DNA of 64,000 nt. It comes from Sporosarcina pasteurii (GTDB lineage Bacteria; Bacillota; Bacilli; Bacillales_A; Planococcaceae). Below the pieces are notes generated by a model. The model saw only the letters and a list, made by a program, of their open reading frames with translations. It had not been told where the DNA came from and searched no databases. The translations under genes were made by a program, and so were the position numbers. The first letter of the stretch is position 1, and every line of letters starts with the position of its first letter. The DNA lies in assembly GCF_041295575.1 (NCBI RefSeq), contig NZ_CP160452.1:1178001-1242000 (forward strand). The letters are read 5' to 3'. This document shows, piece by piece, positions 34,311 through 43,578 of this stretch.

Positions 34311-35729
34311 TTAAGCTCTAATTAGTAAATTAGGCTTTTTACCTTGCAATGGATTCGTCTGCTCGAGTGCGTATCCAGTATTTAACAGTAAAGCTTCACT
34401 GAATGCTGGTCCCATGATTTGTAAGCCAATTGGCAAGTTACCTTTGAAACCGCACGGCACAGATAGACCAGGAATACCTGTTAAGTTTGCAGGTCCTGTG
34501 AAGCGAATGATGTTATCAATTAAGTCTACTTGCTTGCCGTTTAAGTCTACAAGATCTTCTCCGATTGTATTCGGCGCAACTGGTAAAGTAGGGGAGATAA
34601 GCACGTCTACTTTTTCAAATGCCTTTTGGAAGTCTTGCTTTAACTGCCTTCTGACTTGTTGGGCTTGTAAGTAATCCACAGCAGATGGAAGTTGTCCTAA
34701 TTCGAAAAGCATGCGAATGTCATCGCCGAAGTCCTCAGGGCGTTTCTTTAAATCGGTGTCATGAATTGCAGAGGCTTCTGATAAGGAAGTGACGAGCTCG
34801 GCCCACTCAGCATATTGCAATGTTGGGATTTTCACAGTCTCAACTTTTGCACCTTGATCAACAAGACTTTGAATGCCAGCGCGAACAAGTTTATCAATAT
34901 CAGAGTCTACTTCGTTAAAGAAGAAGTCTTCATTCACACCAATAACTAAATCTTTTACGTCACCAGTGATTTTCGAGAGATAATTCTCTTTAGGAACGTT
35001 CGCTGAAGTAGGGTCATTTTTATCGTACCCTGCAATGACTTCTAGTAAACCAGCGGCATCCTTAACCGTTTTCGTCATTGGACCGATATGATCTAATGAC
35101 CAAGCAAGCGGATAACAGCCATATTTACTTACGAGTCCATGTGTAGGTTTTAATCCGACAATCCCGCAAGCAGATGCTGGAATGCGGATGGATCCGGCTG
35201 TATCTGTTCCGAGGGACGCGACACTGGAACCTGCTGCAACTGCCGCTCCAGAACCACCGCTTGAACCGCCTGGAATTTTATCGAGATCCCAAGGGTTTCG
35301 TACAGCTCCGTAATGTGGATTATTATTCGTGATGCCCCATGCGTATTCATGCATGCTTAGTTTACCGGTAAATACGGCGCCCGCTTCTCTCAGTTTTGCA
35401 ACAACAGTGGCATCGTAGTTGGATACGAAATCCTTATGAATTTTAGAAGACATTGTTGTGACTTTGTCTTTGAAATATAAGTTATCTTTTAAAGCCATTG
35501 GAATTCCGTGGTACATGCCGCGATACTTGCCGTTTAAAATCTCTTTTTCAGCTTCTTTTGCAGATTTCTCAGCATCTTCACGGTAAATGTCCATATAGGC
35601 ATTAATTTGAGGTTCAGTGTGATCTGCATGCTCTATAACTTCTTTTGTTAATTCCACAGGGGAAATGGATTTATTCTCTAATAATGGTGCAAGTTCTTCA
35701 ACAGCTAGGTCAATTAAGTTTTTACTCAA
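34311..35729 (-). CDS. Amidase-signature family amidase (second copy)
   Basis: The 472-residue amidase has lysine in PMALKDNLYF, serine in GGSSGGSGAAVAA and the nucleophile in DTAGSIRIPA. The frame is open to 35771, but TTG at 35729, 8-9 nt behind AGGAGG, overlaps the stop of the small upstream gene (TTGAGTAA) and is the better start. The small partner upstream is AtzG-like, so an AtzE/AtzG-type hydrolase is possible. It is a clear relative of the amidase at 20835; both share the GPMT(R/K)TVKD segment. Confidence 0.88.
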   Translation of the reverse strand: MSKNLIDLAVEELAPLLENKSISPVELTKEVIEHADHTEPQINAYMDIYREDAEKSAKEAEKEILNGKYRGMYHGIPMALKDNLYFKDKVTTMSSKIHKDFVSNYDATVVAKLREAGAVFTGKLSMHEYAWGITNNNPHYGAVRNPWDLDKIPGGSSGGSGAAVAAGSSVASLGTDTAGSIRIPASACGIVGLKPTHGLVSKYGCYPLAWSLDHIGPMTKTVKDAAGLLEVIAGYDKNDPTSANVPKENYLSKITGDVKDLVIGVNEDFFFNEVDSDIDKLVRAGIQSLVDQGAKVETVKIPTLQYAEWAELVTSLSEASAIHDTDLKKRPEDFGDDIRMLFELGQLPSAVDYLQAQQVRRQLKQDFQKAFEKVDVLISPTLPVAPNTIGEDLVDLNGKQVDLIDNIIRFTGPANLTGIPGLSVPCGFKGNLPIGLQIMGPAFSEALLLNTGYALEQTNPLQGKKPNLLIRA

Positions 35730-35904
35730 TGTGGTCGCCTCCTGGAATATTACGTACGCCAATATCAGCATCGTCTATTTTCACATGCTCCAAATTTCCA
35801 CGTAAAGCTTGCATGCCTGTCCAACGTGCTTCAAGAACATCCAAATGTGCTTCTTTCACTTCAATTCCTTTGTTCTTCAACAACTCCTGAATCGATAAGC
35901 TCAA
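35722..35904 (-). CDS. Small AtzG-like (DUF4089-type) subunit before the amidase
   Basis: About 60 residues, mostly helical, ending GVRNIPGGDHIE; the layout (short helical protein overlapping an amidase start) resembles AtzG/DUF4089 proteins that complex with amidases. TTG at 35904 lies 9 nt after GGGAGAG; an in-frame GTG at 35913 is closer to that site. The stop overlaps the amidase start, so translation is coupled. Family assignment is from size, context and the N-terminal SIQELLKNKGIEVKEAHLD. Confidence 0.65.
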   Translation of the reverse strand: MSLSIQELLKNKGIEVKEAHLDVLEARWTGMQALRGNLEHVKIDDADIGVRNIPGGDHIE

Positions 35905-35913
35905 CGAAAACAC

Positions 35914-36283
35914 TCTCCCTTAGAAATGATATATATCTTAATAAGCAAAATGCTTAATAAGAACGTAGCTACGATCTGTAGTTCTATGATGAGAATGAAT
36001 AATAACTGATTTTAGCTGAGACACACAAAAAAAGAGGCCATTATAGACGCTCTAACATACTTATTCTACATAGATTTCAAAAACCCTTTATTTAATTTTG
36101 AATAGTTTAATTTATTGGAATTGCGTGTTTTAGTAATTGATATGAAGATATAAATGACATGGAATATATAATGCCTCTTGAAATGAAGTTGAAAATAAAC
36201 CGCCTCAAGTGAAAGGGTATCTATACTAAGAAAATGGTTGAAATATACAATTTATATTTCAGCCTTCAAATGATAGGTGAGTA
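35914..36283. other. 370-bp gene-free stretch
   Basis: AT-rich, with the divergent side of the amidase promoter at one end. I see no ORF with a ribosome binding site, no terminator and no RNA motif. Confidence 0.5.
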
Positions 36284-36739
36284 CTATAGGGAGTAATTGC
36301 TGAATGTTCCCCAACTTTCTCGTTTACAAATTTGAGGATAAATAGACATAAAGTTTACGATGATGATTACATCATCTAGTTTAGGGTATAGATCAAATAG
36401 AAATCTATCTCCGTATCGAATAGCTGTTAATGCAAGGGGTAGCTCTCTTCGGAAAATTTCATTCCGACTGATTGCTGCATTTAAGTCATGCTCTTTATTA
36501 TCTATATAGAGATATACATTGTAGTACAAGAAATTTCCACACATTTTCCATTCGCCTATGACTTCGTCTCTCAAGTCACTATTAACTTTGTCCCAAGCAA
36601 CTTGTGTTCCAATTGTTAGGAATAGTTCTCCAGTGAAATCAGAGTGAGTTAATGTATGTTTTCTTGGAATGATTGGTTCTGTAGCTGTTACCCCATTCCT
36701 GTATTCAACAGCGAGTCTATCTGGATTAAACTTCCTCAT
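36284..36739 (-). CDS. Staygreen-family protein
   Basis: A 151-residue protein with the staygreen (SGR) domain: FNPDRLAVEY at the start, HTLTHSDFTGELFLTIG near residue 30, LRDEVIGEWK, and EIFRRELPLALTAIRYGD near 95. In plants this family removes Mg from chlorophyll; bacterial members occur in non-photosynthetic Firmicutes, with unknown natural substrate. ATG at 36739 is the visible start. It is alone on its strand. Confidence 0.78.
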   Translation of the reverse strand: MRKFNPDRLAVEYRNGVTATEPIIPRKHTLTHSDFTGELFLTIGTQVAWDKVNSDLRDEVIGEWKMCGNFLYYNVYLYIDNKEHDLNAAISRNEIFRRELPLALTAIRYGDRFLFDLYPKLDDVIIIVNFMSIYPQICKRESWGTFSNYSL

Positions 36740-36922
36740 CGATCCACTCCAATCGTTTATATATCAATATGCTACTTATTTAAGATTGGTTATCGGCATA
36801 GACGAAAAAAATTCTTTGGGGGGCATTTCAAACTTGACATGCTCTTTATTTAAAAGAACTACTACATTCACTTCGATTCACATAAACTGATTAGGGAGTT
36901 AAATTGAGAGAGAGGTGCCCGC

Positions 36923-37576
36923 TTGAGAAGAGTTTTCGAATTTGATTGTTTTCAACCTTATATCAGTCCTAATCCAATCACACCATCTAATCCTGTAAGA
37001 TATTATCCTACCATTGATGAAAGCGCATATGTAAGTCCATTTTCGAGTGTGATTGGGAATGTTTACATTCATGATAATGTTTTTAGTGCGCCGAATGTAA
37101 GTGTTCGTGCAGATGAAGGAACGCCTTTTTACATTGGTTCGAATGTGAATCTTCAAGATGGTGTCATTCTTCATGGATTATTAGATAAACGCTTTTCTGT
37201 TGGGGGAGGAAGTTATTCAATCTACCTTGGAAACGATGTAACAATTGCTCATGGCGCGCTCATCCACGGCCCTGTTTATATTGGAGATGATGTCTTCGTT
37301 GGATTTAAAGCGATTGTCTATAATGCCATTGTTGAAGAAGGGGCATTTATTTCAAACAATGCCGTCGTGACAAATGGCGTGCACATTGCAGCGGATCGAT
37401 TCGTACCGCCAGGCGCCCATGTTGACACGCAGGAGAAGGCAGATTCACTGTCATTTGTGCCAAAAGATAGCGAAGAATTTGCCGTTGAAGTACAGCGAGT
37501 CAATCAAGAGTTTCCTGCTTCTTATCATCTATTATTAGGGGAGAATCGTTGTTCTTGTGGAATTGCATATAGCTAA
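36923..37576 (+). CDS. Gamma-carbonic-anhydrase-like hexapeptide-repeat protein
   Basis: A 217-residue left-handed beta-helix protein. Repeats of the hexapeptide type run from about residue 35 to 150 (for example SVIGNVYIHDNVF and GPVYIGDDVFVGFKA). Three histidines that could bind metal appear in GVILHG and TIAHGALIHG, as in gamma carbonic anhydrases such as CamH. TTG at 36923 follows AGAGGTG. Carbonic anhydrase activity is plausible but not certain; acyltransferases share the fold. Confidence 0.75.
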   Translation: MRRVFEFDCFQPYISPNPITPSNPVRYYPTIDESAYVSPFSSVIGNVYIHDNVFSAPNVSVRADEGTPFYIGSNVNLQDGVILHGLLDKRFSVGGGSYSIYLGNDVTIAHGALIHGPVYIGDDVFVGFKAIVYNAIVEEGAFISNNAVVTNGVHIAADRFVPPGAHVDTQEKADSLSFVPKDSEEFAVEVQRVNQEFPASYHLLLGENRCSCGIAYS

Positions 37577-37703
37577 CTTAATTCAAGTCACCTATGTAGC
37601 GGTTTAACATAGGCGGCTTTTATTTTTAAATTGACGGATTTTACTGCACAAGGCAAAACCCTACAAAGGAAACGTCCGCCATCATTCAATTCTACGATAA
37701 AAA

Positions 37704-37731
37704 AACAGCCCAAATTATAATTTGGGCTGTT
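37704..37731. terminator. terminator between the CA-like gene and phaC
   Basis: AACAGCCCAAATT (37704-37716) and AATTTGGGCTGTT (37719-37731), with seven T on the minus strand after the stem; it ends the pha transcript. Confidence 0.88.
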
Positions 37732-37746
37732 ACATTCATTCAATCA

Positions 37747-38835
37747 TTATTTCGAGTTTTCTACTAGCCATTCGTTTATTAATGGATAGGTTTCATTGAT
37801 TGCTGTCCGTCCGACTGTTACGGACACATGGCCAGTTTCAAGCAGGTGGAATGTTTTGTTTTTGCTCGAAATTTTATCGTTAAGCGCTTCGACTTGATGC
37901 GGTAACGCAATATTATCGCGACTTCCTGCAATGTTTAAGACGTTTGCTTTAATATCGCCCAGTTTAACTTGACGACCGCGCACGTAGAGTTCATCATTAA
38001 TCAGTTTGTTTTCCTGGTAGAATTCACCGATCCATTGACGATAGGATTCGCCAGGGAATGGAATGCCATCTTTCAGCCATTTTTGCATGAGTTTCCAGCC
38101 TTCCACAAAAGTTTCATTATCCGCACGATCAGCCAGACTAACGTACGGGCCGTAGAAGTTTTGAATTGGGTTAAGCAATTTGTTTCCAAAATCAATGAAT
38201 TCAGGTGTAATATTGCCCATTGTATCTACTAATTTGTCTAAATTGAAATACCTTTTGTCTAACCAATTCGTATAGTGACCAGCATCTGCGAAATCAAATG
38301 GACTCGTCATAAAAATCAAGTTACGAATTGGCAGCTCTGGATGGAGTGCTGCAAAGATTGACGTCATCGTCCCGCCCATGCAGTAGCCAAGCACGCTTAA
38401 TTCCTTCGCATTTGAAGTTTGTAACACTTTTTTTGTGGCACGTGGAATGTAATCCATGATGTAATCTTCTAGTTTCATGTGACGGTCTTCATAGCCCGCA
38501 GTACCCCAATCCAATAAATAGACGTCATGTCCTTGGTTTGTCAAATACTCGATAAGGCTATTGCCTGGTGCTAAATCCAAAATATATGGCTTATTGATCA
38601 AGGCGTAAACCATAAGGATTGGCACTTTATTCGTTTTCTTAATCGCAGGTTGATAACGATACAGCTTCGATTTATTTTTTGTCCAAATGACTTCTTTAGG
38701 CGTTTGTCCAACAAGTGGCTCCGGTTCAGTAGTTAATACTTCCGAAAATCGTTTCAGGCGGTTATAGTTGCTTTTATATTCATCAGGTAATTTGTCGACC
38801 CAGTTTTCTAAATCCTTCATACTTGTATAAATCAT
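37747..38835 (-). CDS. phaC: Poly(3-hydroxyalkanoate) synthase PhaC, class IV
   Basis: A 362-residue alpha/beta-hydrolase synthase that polymerises hydroxyacyl-CoA. The lipase-like box with catalytic cysteine is GYCMGGTMTS; aspartate in GSRDNIALPHQ and histidine in LETGHVSVTVG complete the triad. Length and the partner phaR upstream make it class IV (PhaRC), as in B. megaterium and B. cereus. The unit on the minus strand is phaR, phaB, phaC. Confidence 0.94.
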   Translation of the reverse strand: MIYTSMKDLENWVDKLPDEYKSNYNRLKRFSEVLTTEPEPLVGQTPKEVIWTKNKSKLYRYQPAIKKTNKVPILMVYALINKPYILDLAPGNSLIEYLTNQGHDVYLLDWGTAGYEDRHMKLEDYIMDYIPRATKKVLQTSNAKELSVLGYCMGGTMTSIFAALHPELPIRNLIFMTSPFDFADAGHYTNWLDKRYFNLDKLVDTMGNITPEFIDFGNKLLNPIQNFYGPYVSLADRADNETFVEGWKLMQKWLKDGIPFPGESYRQWIGEFYQENKLINDELYVRGRQVKLGDIKANVLNIAGSRDNIALPHQVEALNDKISSKNKTFHLLETGHVSVTVGRTAINETYPLINEWLVENSK

Positions 38836-38923
38836 TTCTCACGAATCCCCCTCTTTAAACTTTGCATAACGAAACATGGCGCTCCCAATGCTGGAAGCAC
38901 CTTGCTACAATGTATGGTGATGA

Positions 38924-39706
38924 TTACATGTATAGACCGCCGTTTACATTGATTGTCTGACCTGTAATATAGTCCGCTTGCGCTAGAAATACTACAGCTT
39001 CAGCAATTTCTTCCGGTGTTCCAAGACGTTGCATTGGCACCTTGGCAACTACTTTTGACAATACGTCTTCCGGCATTGCTTGAACCATCTCAGTGCCAAT
39101 GAAGCCTGGGCAAACTGCGTTTACTGTAATGCCATTCCGTGCAGTTTCCAATGCTAGTGATTTAGTAAAACCAATCATTCCCGCTTTCGCAGCAGCGTAG
39201 TTCGTTTGTCCGAAACCGCCAGCCTGGCCGATGATGGAGCTGATGTTAATGACTCGTCCCGATTTTTGCTCAAGCATATGATTAATCACTGCAGAAGTTG
39301 TATTGTAAACGCTGTTTAAGTTTACATTAATCACTTCATTCCACTCTTCTTCTGAAAGTCTGCGGAATGTACGATCTCTTGTAATCCCAGCGTTATTTAC
39401 GAGAATATCAATTTTACCGTATTTGTTTTTCACTTCTTCAATAAGATCCGCGATATCTTGTGAGTTTGAAACGTCTGCTTTTACTGCAATAGCAGAGCCT
39501 TCATTTTCTTCGATATCTTTGATCACTTCATCTGCTGCATCTGAACGGGATTGATAATTAATTGCTACGTGTGCGCCCTTATCTGCTAATTCTCTTGCAA
39601 TCGCTGCGCCGATTCCACGAGAACCGCCTGTCACAATTGCAACTTTTCCTTCTAATGGTTTAACAATTGTTTTATTCTCCGCTGCTACTACGTCTAGAAC
39701 TGTCAT
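38924..39706 (-). CDS. phaB: Acetoacetyl-CoA reductase PhaB (SDR)
   Basis: A 260-residue short-chain dehydrogenase with TGGSRGIG (cofactor), NNAGITRD and catalytic YAAAKAG. Its place between phaR and phaC makes NADPH-dependent acetoacetyl-CoA reduction to (R)-3-hydroxybutyryl-CoA the clear role. An ATG at 39718 touches the AGGGGTGG site; the in-frame ATG at 39706 is 9 nt away and preferred. Confidence 0.9.
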   Translation of the reverse strand: MTVLDVVAAENKTIVKPLEGKVAIVTGGSRGIGAAIARELADKGAHVAINYQSRSDAADEVIKDIEENEGSAIAVKADVSNSQDIADLIEEVKNKYGKIDILVNNAGITRDRTFRRLSEEEWNEVINVNLNSVYNTTSAVINHMLEQKSGRVINISSIIGQAGGFGQTNYAAAKAGMIGFTKSLALETARNGITVNAVCPGFIGTEMVQAMPEDVLSKVVAKVPMQRLGTPEEIAEAVVFLAQADYITGQTINVNGGLYM

Positions 39707-39940
39707 TATGTCATCCACCCCTATGTTGTTTTAAAGTGCTTGATTGCTGTACAGGAAACTAAAAGATCCTGGACTGTTGCAGTCGTTGCCAATCGAATAG
39801 CGTAGGGCTCGATTTGCCTTAATTTCTTTGAACTTTACAGAAACTAAGGTACCAATAGAACGTGGCGGCTTTAGACTGCTATCTCCCCCTAAGATTAAGG
39901 CACTTACGCTTTTGTTTCTGAAAAAAGTTATCTCTTACTT

Positions 39941-40363
39941 TTATTTCTTTTTAGCAGGAGTCCCAGTTTTTTCATTTTTCTCAACTTCAGCAAGAATACG
40001 ATCGAGTTTTTTGTCTAAATTGGAAATCGTTCTTTTAAGAGAATTGATTTCTTTTTTGTTTTCTTCCACAAGCTCCTCAAGCTGGTCCTCTAGATTATCA
40101 ATTTTGTTTTCCGTATTTATCACAAGTGATGCGACATTTGCGACTTCATCGCGCGAAGGCATATTGAATTGTGTCAAATAGGACTCTGCTGTTTTCGTAA
40201 TAAACTCCTGATATTGTAAGTAGCTATTTAAAGTCTGTCCCAATCCTTCGGAAAAAGACTCTTTACCAAGTGACTCTTGAATTGCATCATTCCAAGCGTT
40301 TTCCGTTTTATCATAAATATCTTTCCAAATCTTAAACGGATCGATAGGTAATGTTTGCGACAT
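39941..40363 (-). CDS. phaR: PHA synthase subunit PhaR (class IV)
   Basis: The 140-residue product starts PIDPFKIWKDIYDKTENAW and has a long coiled coil from about residue 70 to 125 (ENKIDNLEDQLEELVEENKK), ending in a lysine-rich tail. This is PhaR, the non-catalytic subunit required by class IV PhaC. Divergent from phaQ. It is shorter than some PhaR proteins (about 160-200 residues). Confidence 0.87.
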   Translation of the reverse strand: MSQTLPIDPFKIWKDIYDKTENAWNDAIQESLGKESFSEGLGQTLNSYLQYQEFITKTAESYLTQFNMPSRDEVANVASLVINTENKIDNLEDQLEELVEENKKEINSLKRTISNLDKKLDRILAEVEKNEKTGTPAKKK

Positions 40364-40589
40364 GAAACTTCATCTCCTTTCCTAGCATAAGCATCAACAT
40401 TAATTGTAACGCTAACTATGAAAATTTGGAATACTTAAAAAGGGCTAACAATTCATCAAATAAGCATATATATCTACAAAATTCGACAATTCGACCGTTT
40501 TTGAAATGTTTTATAATAGTTGACATTAAAACCATATAGGTGTAAATTACATATAGATGAATTAAACGGTCATTGAGGTGGTGAATAAA

Positions 40590-41009
40590 TTGAGTTCAAA
40601 AAAAGATGAAACGAAAAAAGAGAAGCAGCAAAATTTAGGAACGCCGAGAAACTTTCTGATTCCGATTACGCTGCTGCACTTACGTGACTGGAATACACAT
40701 GGCTATGAGTTAATGGAGAAGATTACACAGTTTGGCATTCAATCTATCGATCAAGGGAATTTTTATCGTATTTTAAGACAGCTTGAAAAAGATAATTTAG
40801 TTTCATCTACTTGGGACACAACGTCAAGTGGACCAGCAAAGCGAATTTATTCGATTACAGAAGCAGGGGAACAATATTTAGATATATGGGCGAAGTCATT
40901 AGGCCAGTATCAAAAAATGCTTGATCAGTTTTTTTCGCTATACAATCCGTTTCTCTCGCCGTATAGTCTTTTTTCAAAAGGGGAAAAGGAAGACCAGGAA
41001 GACAAATAG
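40590..41009 (+). CDS. phaQ: PadR-family repressor PhaQ
   Basis: PhaQ is a PHA-responsive PadR-like regulator of the phasin operon in Bacillus. The winged-helix domain spans residues 25-105 (LRDWNTHGYELMEKITQFGI, then GNFYRILRQLEKDNLVSS and RIYSITEAGEQYLDIWA). GTG codons at 40578 and 40581 are within the GAGGTGG site; TTG at 40590 is better spaced and preferred. phaP follows after 75 nt. Confidence 0.85.
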   Translation: MSSKKDETKKEKQQNLGTPRNFLIPITLLHLRDWNTHGYELMEKITQFGIQSIDQGNFYRILRQLEKDNLVSSTWDTTSSGPAKRIYSITEAGEQYLDIWAKSLGQYQKMLDQFFSLYNPFLSPYSLFSKGEKEDQEDK

Positions 41010-41084
41010 TTTTGGGTGATATGCAATTTTTGCATTCAACATAAATTCCATGTCTCATGGAAAACGATAAAGGGAGGATTTCAC

Positions 41085-41600
41085 ATGACGAAAAAAGTAG
41101 TGGAGAACACACAGCAACAAGCAGTAAACGGGGTAGAAGCGATTTGGGATAGCTGGTTAAACAGCTTTAAATCACTTCAGGGCATTCAAAATGATATTGA
41201 GAAAAAATCATTGGAAGTATTAGCTTATCAAAGAGATTTGTTAGAAGCTGCACGTAAATCTTTGTACACTGCAGAAAGTGAGTCTAAAAAGATGGCAGAG
41301 GAGTGGAATGAAAAGCTCGAAGGTACCGTAAAATCAGCAGAAAAGAACCAAAGTGAATTATCATCTAGCTGGCTATCGGCTGTAAAGGAAATTAATGAAA
41401 AAGCGTTGGCGCTTTCTTGGAATCCTAGCCATTCATTATTAGAACTGTTTTCAGAGACGCAAGACCAGTTAGAAGCAACTATAAAAGAGGCGAAGCAACA
41501 ACAAGACAAAGGCCGTGATGAAGCCATTAAGCAAATTGAGGGGCTGGCTGAACAAGTAAAAAAGACACATAAAGGGATTTTGGAGACTGTGTCTGTTTGA
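41085..41600 (+). CDS. phaP: Phasin PhaP
   Basis: A 171-residue, almost fully helical, charged protein (ENTQQQAVNGVEAIWDSWLN, then NDIEKKSLEVLAYQRDLLEA) that coats PHA granules. ATG at 41085 follows AGGGAGG; the frame is open from 41016 but without a site. It is co-oriented with phaQ and followed by a strong terminator. Confidence 0.87.
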   Translation: MTKKVVENTQQQAVNGVEAIWDSWLNSFKSLQGIQNDIEKKSLEVLAYQRDLLEAARKSLYTAESESKKMAEEWNEKLEGTVKSAEKNQSELSSSWLSAVKEINEKALALSWNPSHSLLELFSETQDQLEATIKEAKQQQDKGRDEAIKQIEGLAEQVKKTHKGILETVSV

Positions 41601-41613
41601 AGAAAAGCAAGAT

Positions 41614-41645
41614 ACCGTGCAATCGAATGGATTGCACGGTTTTTG
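41614..41645 (+). terminator. terminator of phaQ-phaP
   Basis: ACCGTGCAAT (41614-41623) and ATTGCACGGT (41631-41640), then TTTTTG. Confidence 0.92.
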
Positions 41646-41682
41646 TTAGGTGAATTTCTTCTTGAATAAAGATTGGAATCAT

Positions 41683-42471
41683 TCACTTATCCAGCTTGTA
41701 AAATTCAAACGTATTATTATGCAAGGTACGATATGTTTCTGCAAGATAGACTTCTTTTATCTGCGAAATCATAGATACGGAGGCGTGAATCATCTTTGGA
41801 TGTGTCATTTGTCCATCAAACTTTCCTTTGAACTGCCAGGGTCCGTCCGTTTCTACCATCATTTGTTCTAGCGGGCATTGCCTCACGAGTGTTTGAATTT
41901 CCGTTTCATATAAAACGTCTGGGGTAACAGAGATGTAATAACCGTTATCCATGATACGTTGAGTTGTAGCTGTATTCCCTTTAAACCAATGGAAGTGTGC
42001 TTTTTCAATCGAGTGCATTTCAAGTAGGTTACAGACAATTGGCGCATCATCATAGATGGCATGGAGAATAATGGGTTTATCCCATTTTTTAGCATACTTG
42101 ATAAATTGTTCAAGTACTTCAATATATCCTTCAATCGGAAATCGCGCGTCATTGTTCATTTCACTTCTTAAATAATAGGGAAGTCCAACTTCGCCAATCG
42201 CAACCATCTCTTTATGTTGGTCTGCAATCCATGAAAATAAGGTTTCAATCTCAGTGTCAGACGGAAGTTCCTGTTCAGGGTGTAAACCAAACGCTGGCTT
42301 TACCTGTTCAAACTTTTGGGAAAGTGCTAAATTGGTGCGGCAAGAATCCAAGTGAGAGGAAACGGAAATAACATTTGTACATTGGATCCGGTCCAAATCA
42401 GTGATGATCCTTCTTATATCCAGATCAGAATACTGATCTAAATGCATATGCGCATCGATGATTTTTCTCAA
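41683..42471 (-). CDS. TatD-family metal-dependent deoxyribonuclease/hydrolase
   Basis: The 262-residue TIM-barrel protein has the metal ligands expected: IIDAHMHLDQY at the N-terminus, Glu in IGEVGLPYYL, His in ILHAIYDD and HFHWFKG, and Asp in VETDGPW. The frame is open to 42531, but TTG at 42471, 8 nt after AAAGGTGG, gives the normal short N-terminus. TatD proteins are 3'-5' exonucleases or quality-control hydrolases; the exact role here is not visible. Confidence 0.85.
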   Translation of the reverse strand: MRKIIDAHMHLDQYSDLDIRRIITDLDRIQCTNVISVSSHLDSCRTNLALSQKFEQVKPAFGLHPEQELPSDTEIETLFSWIADQHKEMVAIGEVGLPYYLRSEMNNDARFPIEGYIEVLEQFIKYAKKWDKPIILHAIYDDAPIVCNLLEMHSIEKAHFHWFKGNTATTQRIMDNGYYISVTPDVLYETEIQTLVRQCPLEQMMVETDGPWQFKGKFDGQMTHPKMIHASVSMISQIKEVYLAETYRTLHNNTFEFYKLDK

Positions 42472-42687
42472 TATATTCGCCACCTTTAATTGAGTAATTA
42501 GTTTTGTGTTATCAAAACCTGGGTATCTCATTTAATTATAGCGCATAAAGAACCTTATAAATTTAGGTATTGATTCTCAAGGTTAGTATTATACTAATTA
42601 GTAGAGCGAAACTTACGAACAGTCTCTTCTGAAGTGGAAGGGCAACCAAAGGGATGGAATACAAAAAACAAAAGGAGTTGAGAACGA

Positions 42688-43431
42688 ATGGGGAATAGGA
42701 GATTGGAAAGTCAAGTGGCGATTATTACCGGTGGAGCAAATGGAATTGGAAAAGCGACGGTTAAACGGTTTTTAGAAGAAGGAGCAAAAGTCGTCATTGG
42801 CGATTTTGATGAAAAGGCCGGCGCTGAGCTTGTGAACGAGTTAAATTCAGAGAATGTTCTCTTTGTGCAAGTAGATGTAAGTGATCAGGAAAGTGTTCAG
42901 CAAATGGTTGAAAAGGTGATTAATCAGTTCGGAACAGTAGATATTTTAATTAACAACGCGGGAATTACGAGAGATGCAACGCTCACGAAAATGACAGAAG
43001 CAAATTTCCAAGATGTATTAAATGTGAATATAAATGGCGTTTTCAATTGTACACAAGAAGTCGCTGCCCATATGATTGAAAAGGGTAAAGGCAAAATCAT
43101 TACCAGTTCATCTGTAAGCGGAATTTATGGAAACTTCGGTCAAACGAATTATGCGGCTTCAAAAGCGGCTGTTGTCGGCATGACAAAAACTTGGGCAAAA
43201 GAATTAGGGCGGAAAGGCATTAATGTGAATGCTGTCGCACCAGGTTTCACGCTCACTGCGATGGTTGAGGCCATGCCTGAAAACGTTGTTGAAAAGATGA
43301 ATGCAATGGTTCCTCTACAAAGATTAGGAACACCTGATGACATTGCAAATGCTTATTTGTTTTTAGCTTCTGACGAGGCGTCGTATGTTCATGGTCATGT
43401 CCTGCATGTAGACGGCGCGATTACAATGTAA
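42688..43431 (+). CDS. Short-chain dehydrogenase, acetoacetyl-CoA/3-oxoacyl-ACP reductase type
   Basis: A 247-residue SDR with TGGANGIG, NNAGITRDATL and YAASKAA. It is close to the FabG/PhaB group and shares many positions with the phaB product at 38924 (for example GTPDDIANA versus GTPEEIAEA). Location near the pha genes suggests it may also supply (R)-3-hydroxyacyl-CoA. ATG at 42688 follows AAAAGGAG. Confidence 0.85.
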   Translation: MGNRRLESQVAIITGGANGIGKATVKRFLEEGAKVVIGDFDEKAGAELVNELNSENVLFVQVDVSDQESVQQMVEKVINQFGTVDILINNAGITRDATLTKMTEANFQDVLNVNINGVFNCTQEVAAHMIEKGKGKIITSSSVSGIYGNFGQTNYAASKAAVVGMTKTWAKELGRKGINVNAVAPGFTLTAMVEAMPENVVEKMNAMVPLQRLGTPDDIANAYLFLASDEASYVHGHVLHVDGAITM

Positions 43432-43452
43432 ATCTATATGGATTAGATTGAA

Positions 43453-43487
43453 AGGCTCATTCTACTAGGCATGAATGGGCTTTTTTG
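43453..43487 (+). terminator. terminator of the SDR gene
   Basis: GCTCATTC and GAATGGGC pair (one G-U), followed by six T. Confidence 0.82.
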
Positions 43488-43578
43488 TGCGAAGATACTC
43501 TCGAAGGACATACAAACAGTCAATTTAGCATTCATGGTATAATAGAAAAGAATAGACAGGGAAGAGGGGGAAAGATAG

